Assembly (NCBI RefSeq): GCF_013033355.1
Contig: NZ_WQDY01000009.1
Span: 124,001 to 188,000, forward strand
From: Ruegeria lacuscaerulensis
Lineage (GTDB): Bacteria; Pseudomonadota; Alphaproteobacteria; Rhodobacterales; Rhodobacteraceae
Length of the DNA: 64,000 nucleotides
Direction: 5' to 3'
Shown here one piece after another: positions 53,465-60,771 of this stretch. Position 1 is the stretch's first letter. Each line of letters begins with the position of its first letter. The notes under the pieces were generated by a model. The model did no database searches, had not been told where the DNA came from, and saw nothing but the letters and a program-made list of their open reading frames with translations. The position numbers and the translations under genes were made by a program.

Positions 53465-54502
53465 ATGACGTCGAACACCTATGTGCCCAGCGCGACACGC
53501 TATGCGGAGATGACCTATAATTATTGCGGCAACAGCGGTCTGAAACTGCCCGCGATCTCGCTTGGGCTGTGGCATAATTTTGGTGCTGACCGGCCTCATC
53601 AGTTGAAACAACAACTTTGTCGAACGGCATTTGACCTGGGGATCACGCATTTTGATCTGGCCAACAATTATGGCCCGCCTGCGGGCAGCGCTGAAGAGGC
53701 GTTTGGTGAAATCCTGAAAAATGATTTTGCCGGTTACAGGGATGAATTGGTGATCTCGTCCAAAGCCGGATATGACATGTGGCCAGGCCCTTACGGCGAA
53801 TGGGGCAGCCGGAAATACCTTATCGCGTCCTGTGACCAAAGCCTTTGGCGGATGGGTCTTGATTATGTGGATATCTTCTATTCGCATCGGTTTGATCCGA
53901 ACACGCCGCTCGAGGAAACCATGGGCGCGCTGGATCAGATCGTACGCTCTGGCAAGGCGCTTTATGTGGGGATTTCGTCCTATAATTCCCAACGCACGCG
54001 CGAGGCTGCGGCGATCTTGAAGGACCTTGGCACGCCCTGCATCATTCATCAGCCCAGCTACAACATGATTAACCGGTGGGTTGAGACGGACGGGCTGAAG
54101 GCCACGCTGCAAGAGTTGGGGATCGGGTCGATCGCGTTCACCCCTCTGGCGCAGGGGATGTTGACCGGCAAGTATCTGAGCGGCGTGCCCGAAGGCAGCC
54201 GAGCAACCGAAGACAAATCACTGAACCCCGATCTGCTGACCGAAAGCACGATCGAGAACCTGCGCAATCTGGATGCGATTGCCAAGAGGCGCGGTCAGAC
54301 GCTGGCGCAGATGGCGATTGCCTGGGTGTTGCGCGATGGCGGGATCACCACGGCGTTGATCGGTGCATCCCGCAGTGAACAGATCGTCGACTGCGTCGGG
54401 GCGCTGAACAATATTGAATTCACGGCCGATGAACTGGCCGAAATCGACCGCTATTCTCAGAATGGCGAGGTCAACCTTTGGGCTCAATCCTCGGACAGCT
54501 AA
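53465..54502 (+). CDS. Aldo/keto reductase (YghZ/Gpr-like)
   Basis: A 345-residue NADPH-dependent reductase with the AKR motifs: Asp and Tyr in FDLANNYGPPAGSAEEAFG, Lys in SSKAGYDMWPGPYGEWGSRK, and the C-terminal GASRSEQI cofactor site. The sequence closely resembles L-glyceraldehyde 3-phosphate reductase. The start has AGGACA upstream. It is first in an operon with a beta-hydroxyacid dehydrogenase 31 bases downstream and is controlled most likely by the divergent GntR protein. Confidence 0.9.
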   Translation: MTSNTYVPSATRYAEMTYNYCGNSGLKLPAISLGLWHNFGADRPHQLKQQLCRTAFDLGITHFDLANNYGPPAGSAEEAFGEILKNDFAGYRDELVISSKAGYDMWPGPYGEWGSRKYLIASCDQSLWRMGLDYVDIFYSHRFDPNTPLEETMGALDQIVRSGKALYVGISSYNSQRTREAAAILKDLGTPCIIHQPSYNMINRWVETDGLKATLQELGIGSIAFTPLAQGMLTGKYLSGVPEGSRATEDKSLNPDLLTESTIENLRNLDAIAKRRGQTLAQMAIAWVLRDGGITTALIGASRSEQIVDCVGALNNIEFTADELAEIDRYSQNGEVNLWAQSSDS

Positions 54503-54533
54503 GTCCAAACGCCGGATCAGAAAAGGACCGAAC

Positions 54534-55442
54534 ATGAACGAACCCGTTATCGGATTCATTGGCGTTGGGCTGATGGGTCATGGCATGGCCAAAAACATTG
54601 TCGAAAAAGGATACCCCCTTGTGGTGATGGGGCATCGCAACCGACAACCCGTCGAAGATCTTGTGCAGCGTGGTGCGACCGAAGTCACCTCGGCGCGTGA
54701 AATGGCCGAAGCCTGCGACATCATCCATTTGTGCGTCTCGGGCAGCCCGCAGGTCGAACAGCTGATCCGTGGCGAAAACGGTATCCTGGCCTCGGGCAAA
54801 CAAGGGTTGGTGGTTGTTGATTGTTCGACATCGGATCCCGTGTCGACCTTGCAACTTGTGCAAGAGCTGCGGGCTGCGGGCATGGATCTTGCAGACGCAC
54901 CTTTGGGCCGAACTCCGAAAGAGGCCGAGGCCGGAACGCTGGATACAATGGTCGGCGCATCGCCCGAAACCTTGGCGCGCATCAAACCGGTACTGGAATG
55001 TTGGGCCGGTCTGGTCGTGCACATGGGTGAGGTCGGGATGGGTCACAAGATGAAGCTGGTCAACAACTTCGTCGCCATGGGCTATGCTGTTCTGTATTCC
55101 GAGGCGCTGGCCGTTGCCCGCAAGGCTGGGCTGACCGTTGAACAGGTGGATTCTGTTCTGCGTCCCAGCCGCCTGTCCAACGGGTTCTACGATACATTCA
55201 TGAAATGGACGCTCGAAGGGGACGAAAACGCCCATCGCTTTGCCATCACGAACGCGCATAAAGACATGCGATATGTCGCGAACCTGGCCAATAGTATCGG
55301 CGCGGTCACGCCGGTACAGGCGACTCTGCGTAACGCGTTTGCGGCGATGGAGGCTGCAGGTCGGGGTGATGACTATGTACCCATGCTGGCTGATTTCGTT
55401 GCGGAAACCAATGGTCTGATCACGGACAAGTCCAAAGCTTAG
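54534..55442 (+). CDS. NAD(P)-dependent beta-hydroxyacid dehydrogenase (HIBADH family)
   Basis: A 302-residue oxidoreductase. The Rossmann motif is GFIGVGLMGHGMAKNI near residue 6, the substrate motif is DAPLGRTPKEAEAGTL, and the catalytic Lys lies in HKMKLVNNFVAMGYA. The family includes 3-hydroxyisobutyrate and tartronate semialdehyde reductases. The AAAAGGA preceding the start and the tandem position with the reductase support one operon. The substrate is not known. Confidence 0.9.
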   Translation: MNEPVIGFIGVGLMGHGMAKNIVEKGYPLVVMGHRNRQPVEDLVQRGATEVTSAREMAEACDIIHLCVSGSPQVEQLIRGENGILASGKQGLVVVDCSTSDPVSTLQLVQELRAAGMDLADAPLGRTPKEAEAGTLDTMVGASPETLARIKPVLECWAGLVVHMGEVGMGHKMKLVNNFVAMGYAVLYSEALAVARKAGLTVEQVDSVLRPSRLSNGFYDTFMKWTLEGDENAHRFAITNAHKDMRYVANLANSIGAVTPVQATLRNAFAAMEAAGRGDDYVPMLADFVAETNGLITDKSKA

Positions 55443-55521
55443 GGCTGTACGCGCGGTTGTGGCGCATTCCACCTGTCAGGCAACGCCCTTATCCCGGTTC
55501 TCAACGGGATAGGGGACAAAC

Positions 55522-57735
55522 ATGGACAGCAACCCCCAACAGGAAGATGGATCACTGAAGCGGCCTCTGGCTGTTGCATTTGTGATTGGCATCGCTTTGG
55601 CGATCATTCTGTCCGTTTTTCTGTATATGTCCCGTGAAACCGGGAACCGGATAGGTGACATGCGAATGGCATGGCAGGACTATTCGGTCGAGACCACACC
55701 GCGTGGCTACTGGATATCGGACATTCGCGAAGACTTTGGCTATGGCGGACTGATCCACAACTTCAAGAATTATGTGCTGCGCAATGACCCCGATTTGGGT
55801 CCACGCCTGCGACGGCAGTCCCAAAGTCTGCTGGATACCATCGCAGCCTATCGCGCCTCGGACCCATCCCCCACTGAATTGGAAGCGTTAGCGCAGATCG
55901 AAGCGGTGGCCATGGAATACACTGGCAATATCCCTTTGATCGAGGAGGGTATCGGCGCAGGCCTGAGCGCAGAGCAGATCGATGCATTGGTGCGTGTGGA
56001 TGACCGCGACGCCCTGGCGGCGTTGCAGACCCTTGAAACCCTGTGGGTGCAAGAGCGCGACCGCAGTCTGTCCAGTATGGTGCGCGCGTTCTCGGACGGA
56101 GAACGTCTGGTCCGAAATTTCTCGTTTCTGCTGGTGGGGTTGATCGTTTTGGTGGGCGTGATCGCGATCCTGACCACTTTGCTGATCGCCAATATCTTGC
56201 GCACCAACCGTCGCCTAAAGGCCGAACTTGCCTTGCGTGAACAAGTGGAACTGGCCGAGCGCAAACTGGCGCGGGCGGTTGAACAAAGCCCGGCCTCGAT
56301 CATCATCACCGACACCGACCTGAGGATTGAATACGCCAATCGCAAGTTCTTTGACCTCAGCGGGTACGGTCCGCACGAGGTCTATGGCCATTCGCCCAAA
56401 ATGCTGCAATCGGGGCATTCGGGGCAGGGGGTCTATAGCGACCTGAAGGCCAAACTGAAAAGCGGCCAAAGCTGGTACGGTGTGTTTCGCAACCTGCGCA
56501 AAGACGGGACGCATTACTGGGTTTCGACCGCGATTTTCCCGCTGGTCGATCAGAATGGCAGCATCACCCACTATATCGGTATCGGCGAGGACATGACCGA
56601 ATCCCGCCGCACGCGCGAGCAATTCGCTCAGGTCCAGAAGATGGAGGCTGTGGGCATTCTGGCCGGTTCGGTCGCGCACGACTTCAACAACGTGCTGATG
56701 AGCGTGATCGGAAATGCCGAGCTGATCGAGTTGGACGCCGAGGACAACGAGGACATTCAGACCTCGGTCAACCATATTCGTATCGCGGCACGTCGCGCTC
56801 AGGCGCTTGTGCGCAAGATGCTGACCTTTGCCCGCCAGCGGCCTCGAAATCCGCAACGCGGCGATATGGTCAAAGCCACGCAAGAGGCGTTGGACCTGAT
56901 CAAGGTTGCCGCGCCTCCCAGCGTGAAGACCCGCTTTGACATCGACATTGAACAGGCTTTTGCTGAATTCGACGGTACATTGTTTTTTCAGACCCTGCTG
57001 AACCTGTGCCACAACGCGTTCGAAGCCATCGGCGATCACCCGGGCGACGTTGTGTTGCGCATCAGTCAGGCCGAGGATGAATCCCTTGACGATCTGCCGG
57101 ACGATGCGATTGGGGTGATCCGACTGGATGTAACCGATGACGGGCCGGGGATGACGCCCGAGGTGCAAGAGAAGATATTCGAACCCTTTTTTTCTACCAA
57201 ACCGGTCGGGAAAGGCACCGGTCTGGGTATGGCGATCGTCCGCAACAGCGTCGAGGAATGCCGCGGGCGGGTCGAACTGTCCTCGACGCCGGGCAAGGGG
57301 ACCCGGTTCAGCCTGTTCTATCCCATGATGCCGATTCTGAGTGGGCAACAGCAGCAAGAGGCCCGCGCCGTCACCGGGGACGAACACATCCTGCTGGTCG
57401 ATGACGATGAGAACATTCTATATGTCACGCGCCGGTTGCTGACGCGATATGGCTACCGGGTCGAGGCCTATTCGCAACCAATGCGCGCGTTGGACGCCTT
57501 TCGGGCGGCGCCCGACAGCTATGATGTGATCGTGTCAGATTTGATGATGCCAGAGCTTATGGGCACTGACCTTATCGCCTCGGTCCAGGCCGTCCGACCG
57601 GATGTTCCTACGATTCTTGTCAGTAGTTATTTCGATGATGCAGACAGTCCGGCTGAAAGCGATCAAACGGTACGGGTGCAAAAACCGTATGATGTTCAAA
57701 GTCTTGCACGTATTATCCGGAGCCTTATGGCCTAG
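55522..57735 (+). CDS. Hybrid sensor histidine kinase with PAS and receiver domains
   Basis: A 737-residue membrane kinase. Two transmembrane helices (residues 17-36 and 202-224) flank a periplasmic sensor of about 165 residues. A PAS domain follows (about 250-360). The HisKA His386 is in SVAHDFNNVLMSVIGN, the ATPase has NLCHNAFEAIGD (N box) and GKGTGLGMAIV (G box), and a C-terminal receiver (HILLVDDDENILYV; phospho-acceptor Asp in DVIVSDLMMPEL) ends the protein. There is no output domain. It is 138 bases upstream of the idr genes. Confidence 0.92.
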   Translation: MDSNPQQEDGSLKRPLAVAFVIGIALAIILSVFLYMSRETGNRIGDMRMAWQDYSVETTPRGYWISDIREDFGYGGLIHNFKNYVLRNDPDLGPRLRRQSQSLLDTIAAYRASDPSPTELEALAQIEAVAMEYTGNIPLIEEGIGAGLSAEQIDALVRVDDRDALAALQTLETLWVQERDRSLSSMVRAFSDGERLVRNFSFLLVGLIVLVGVIAILTTLLIANILRTNRRLKAELALREQVELAERKLARAVEQSPASIIITDTDLRIEYANRKFFDLSGYGPHEVYGHSPKMLQSGHSGQGVYSDLKAKLKSGQSWYGVFRNLRKDGTHYWVSTAIFPLVDQNGSITHYIGIGEDMTESRRTREQFAQVQKMEAVGILAGSVAHDFNNVLMSVIGNAELIELDAEDNEDIQTSVNHIRIAARRAQALVRKMLTFARQRPRNPQRGDMVKATQEALDLIKVAAPPSVKTRFDIDIEQAFAEFDGTLFFQTLLNLCHNAFEAIGDHPGDVVLRISQAEDESLDDLPDDAIGVIRLDVTDDGPGMTPEVQEKIFEPFFSTKPVGKGTGLGMAIVRNSVEECRGRVELSSTPGKGTRFSLFYPMMPILSGQQQQEARAVTGDEHILLVDDDENILYVTRRLLTRYGYRVEAYSQPMRALDAFRAAPDSYDVIVSDLMMPELMGTDLIASVQAVRPDVPTILVSSYFDDADSPAESDQTVRVQKPYDVQSLARIIRSLMA

Positions 57736-57873
57736 GGTCTCGTTACATTTCTTCACAACTCTTCACACTCTTTAATCCATTTCAAATTCTGGTGACACAT
57801 CTGCCCCCTAAGGTTCGCTCAGCCGGTCCTCGGCCAAACCGAGTGATCGGAATAGCGATAAAGGGGCTTTTAG

Positions 57874-58980
57874 ATGATGACCAAAGCCAGAACATGGTTC
57901 TCGGCGCTGTCGACAGTTTCGCTGCTGACGATGAGCGCTGCGTTCCCGGTTCACCAGGCCCAGGCGGATGAGCCGGGCCCGGTAGAAGCCATAGAGTTCG
58001 ACCCAGCCAAGGCGGCCCTTGGCAAACGACTTTTCTTTGATCCGCGACTGTCCGGCGACGCTGCGCTGTCCTGTTCCAGTTGCCACCAGCCGGAAAACGG
58101 GTTCACCGACGGACAGGCCCTGTCGGACGCCTATACGGGCAACCTGCATTTCCGCAACGTGCCGACGCTGATCAACAGCGCCAAGCGCGAGGCATGGTTC
58201 CATGACGGGCGGATAGGCACCAACCTGAATGACGTGACCCGCGAAAGCATCACCGAGACCTATTCCATGAACATGGATATGCGTCTGATGCAGGAACGCA
58301 TCAAGCAGGACCCGGTCTATGTCGAGATGTTCGAAGCTGCCGGGTTTGGCGAGCCTTCTAATGGCGGCGTCCGTAACGCGATCCCGGAATATCTGAAAAC
58401 GCTGATCTCGCGCGGCGCGCCCTTCGACACTGGAGAGATGTCGGACGAGGCCAAGGCGGGGTATGAGCTGTTCAACGCCAGCGGCTGTAATTCGTGCCAC
58501 TCGGGCGAACGGTTCACCGATGACCTGCCGCACAATATCGGCGTCGGTGACAACCCTGACATCTGGGCGGACCCGACCCGTCACATCACCTTCGTGACGA
58601 TGATGAAGTTCCTCGGCGTCGAGAACTACATGAACCTGCGCGCCGACCCCGGAGCGTATATCCGCACCCACACTGCCGACACGTTCGGCACCTTCATGAC
58701 CCCCACGCTGCGCGAGCTGACCTATACCGCGCCGTATATGCACAACGGCACGATGGAAACGCTCGAAGATGTGGTGGCCTTCTACAACGCCGGTGGCGGT
58801 GACGATGAAAACAAGGATCCGCGCATCAAGCCGCTGAACCTTTCCGAGACCGAACAAGCGCGGCTGGTGGCCTTCCTTAAGGCTCTGTCAGGCGAGCCGC
58901 TGACCGGGCCCGAATTCGTCGCCGAAGAGATCGATACGGACTATGCGCCGATCGAAAACTGGCGCGAAACGACAAACTGA
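57874..58980 (+). CDS. Di-haem cytochrome c peroxidase-like protein (IdrP1/IdrP2-type)
   Basis: A 368-residue exported protein of the CcpA/MauG family. The signal peptide ends around AQA before residue 32. Haem c motifs are CSSCH (Cys67-His71) and CNSCH (Cys205-His209). The C-terminal PYMHNGTMETLEDVVAFYNAGG is typical of this family. In the iodate reductase model, the two IdrP proteins remove peroxide formed at the IdrA centre. It is the first gene of the operon. Which of P1 or P2 it is cannot be told from the sequence alone. Confidence 0.88.
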   Translation: MMTKARTWFSALSTVSLLTMSAAFPVHQAQADEPGPVEAIEFDPAKAALGKRLFFDPRLSGDAALSCSSCHQPENGFTDGQALSDAYTGNLHFRNVPTLINSAKREAWFHDGRIGTNLNDVTRESITETYSMNMDMRLMQERIKQDPVYVEMFEAAGFGEPSNGGVRNAIPEYLKTLISRGAPFDTGEMSDEAKAGYELFNASGCNSCHSGERFTDDLPHNIGVGDNPDIWADPTRHITFVTMMKFLGVENYMNLRADPGAYIRTHTADTFGTFMTPTLRELTYTAPYMHNGTMETLEDVVAFYNAGGGDDENKDPRIKPLNLSETEQARLVAFLKALSGEPLTGPEFVAEEIDTDYAPIENWRETTN

Positions 58981-58991
58981 GGAGTGGACCC

Positions 58992-60179
58992 ATGAAAGAC
59001 CTTAAGTCTTACCTTTCAGGCACAATCGCCACCGCTGCCTTGTTTGCCGCCATCGGTTCGCAAGCGTTCGCTGCGGACAGTATCGCGATTGAGGCCGGTA
59101 TCGGCGGCGCAGACCCCGACCCCGATGCGCCGCTGGTGGCGCTGGGCGAACCGCCCATCCCGCTGGATAACCCGCAGACCGAGGCCAAGGTCGAACTGGG
59201 CAAGATGCTGTTCTTCGATCCTCGGCTGGGCGGAAACGAGACAACGCCGTGTTCGGCCTGTCACCTGCCCGATGTGGGCTGGGACGTCGAAGCGCCGATC
59301 TCGTTCGGTTATCCCGGCACGACTCACTGGCGCAACAGCCAGACCATCGTGAACTCGGCGTACTACGGCAAACTGTTCTGGGCGGGATCAAGTAAGAGCC
59401 TTGAAAGCCAGGCCAAATCCGCTGCAGGCGGTGCAGTCGCCGGCAACGGCGAGGCCGACATGATGGAGGCCCGCCTGGCCTTTGTGCCCGAATATGTCGA
59501 ACGCTTTAACGATGTCTTCGGCGATCAATGGCCGCGCATCAGCAACGCATGGCGCGCAATCGCTGCGTTTGAACGCACCATCGTTCAGACCGACACGCCC
59601 TTCGACAACTACCTGCGCGGGGATGATGCGGCGCTGACCGACGAGCAGAAACGCGGGCTGGAGCTGTTTGCCGGCAAGGCGCAATGTTCCGAATGCCACA
59701 ACGGCGCGCTGCTGTCGGATGAGAAGTACTACAACACCGGCGTTCCACCTTATAGCGGCTGGGAAGATGACGGTCTGGCGCAAGTGACCTTCCGGTATGA
59801 GCTCTATGCCAAAGGCTCGACCGAGGATTTCTATCGCCACACCAAAGACGACCCCGGTTTCTATTTCCGCACCAAGGAAAAGGCCGATCTGGGCAAGTTC
59901 CGCACGCCAAGCCTGCGCTACACCCTCTACACCGAACCCTACATGCATAACGGCATGTTGGAGACGCTCGAGGACGTGGTTGAATTCTACAACCAGGGCG
60001 GTGGCGAGAATGAATTCGCAGCAACCAAATCCGATCTGATCCAGCCGCTTGGCCTGAACGATCAGGAAAAGGCGGATCTGGTGGCCTTCCTGATATCCCT
60101 GTCCGGTGACGAGATCTTGGTCGAAGAGCCCGATCTGCCGGATTACCAGCCGCTTTCTGCGGTTGCAGCAGAGGAGTAA
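58992..60179 (+). CDS. Di-haem cytochrome c peroxidase-like protein (IdrP1/IdrP2-type), second copy
   Basis: A 395-residue exported protein, a paralogue of the upstream gene. The signal peptide ends at AFA before residue 29. Haem c motifs are CSACH (Cys87-His91) and CSECH (Cys232-His236); the PYMHNGMLETLEDVVEFYNQGG segment repeats that of the neighbour. It differs by a longer loop after the first haem. It lies 11 bases from the first copy and 5 bases from the Rieske gene. The pairing of two such genes with a Rieske and a molybdoenzyme is the signature of the idr locus. Confidence 0.88.
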   Translation: MKDLKSYLSGTIATAALFAAIGSQAFAADSIAIEAGIGGADPDPDAPLVALGEPPIPLDNPQTEAKVELGKMLFFDPRLGGNETTPCSACHLPDVGWDVEAPISFGYPGTTHWRNSQTIVNSAYYGKLFWAGSSKSLESQAKSAAGGAVAGNGEADMMEARLAFVPEYVERFNDVFGDQWPRISNAWRAIAAFERTIVQTDTPFDNYLRGDDAALTDEQKRGLELFAGKAQCSECHNGALLSDEKYYNTGVPPYSGWEDDGLAQVTFRYELYAKGSTEDFYRHTKDDPGFYFRTKEKADLGKFRTPSLRYTLYTEPYMHNGMLETLEDVVEFYNQGGGENEFAATKSDLIQPLGLNDQEKADLVAFLISLSGDEILVEEPDLPDYQPLSAVAAEE

Positions 60180-60184
60180 GCGTC

Positions 60185-60754
60185 ATGAAAGATCATAACG
60201 CAACCGGATGCAGCTGTTCTGGCGAGGCCAAGAAGGCCTGCACCGTGAACCGCCGCCAGTTCCTGTTCGCCTCGGGCGCAACAACCTTTGCCGTGATGGT
60301 GGCCATGCCCACTCGCCACGGCCAGGCTGAACAGGTTCCTGCCCTTGTGTCCACCTATCCGCGCAAGCTGATCGGCAAACTGTCCGAGCTGGAACAGGAT
60401 GTCCCGGTCGAGTTCTACTACCCCGATGAGGGAGATTATTCGGACTCGATCCTTGTGAAAACCGGAGTGGAAAGCGGCGGTGGCATCGGTCCGCAAAAGG
60501 ACGTTGTGGCCTTCAACCTCACCTGCACCCACCAGGGCGGGTCGATGTATGACAGCTACAAACCCGAACATAAGGTGCTGGGCCCGTGCCCGCTGCACCT
60601 GTCCACCTATGACGTGACACGGCATGGCATCCTCGTTTCGGGGCAAGCCTATCAGTCGCTGCCGCAGGTCCTTTTGGAACTGGACGGTGATGACATCTAC
60701 GCCGTCGGCATGTTCGGCCTGATCTACGGCCGCTACGACAACCTGATTGCATAA
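60185..60754 (+). CDS. idrB: Iodate reductase Rieske subunit (arsenite oxidase small-subunit family)
   Basis: A 189-residue Rieske 2Fe-2S protein with a Tat signal (NRRQFLFASGATTF) behind a Cys-rich N-terminal stretch. The cluster ligands are Cys114 and His116 (CTHQGG) and Cys135 and His138 (CPLH). The extra cysteines that form a disulfide in bc1-type Rieske proteins are absent. It should pass electrons to the molybdenum subunit, and its Tat signal probably exports the folded complex, since the large subunit has none. It is 5 bases from the peroxidase gene and 17 from idrA. Confidence 0.87.
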   Translation: MKDHNATGCSCSGEAKKACTVNRRQFLFASGATTFAVMVAMPTRHGQAEQVPALVSTYPRKLIGKLSELEQDVPVEFYYPDEGDYSDSILVKTGVESGGGIGPQKDVVAFNLTCTHQGGSMYDSYKPEHKVLGPCPLHLSTYDVTRHGILVSGQAYQSLPQVLLELDGDDIYAVGMFGLIYGRYDNLIA

Positions 60755-60771
60755 GGGAAGGGGATACTCAC

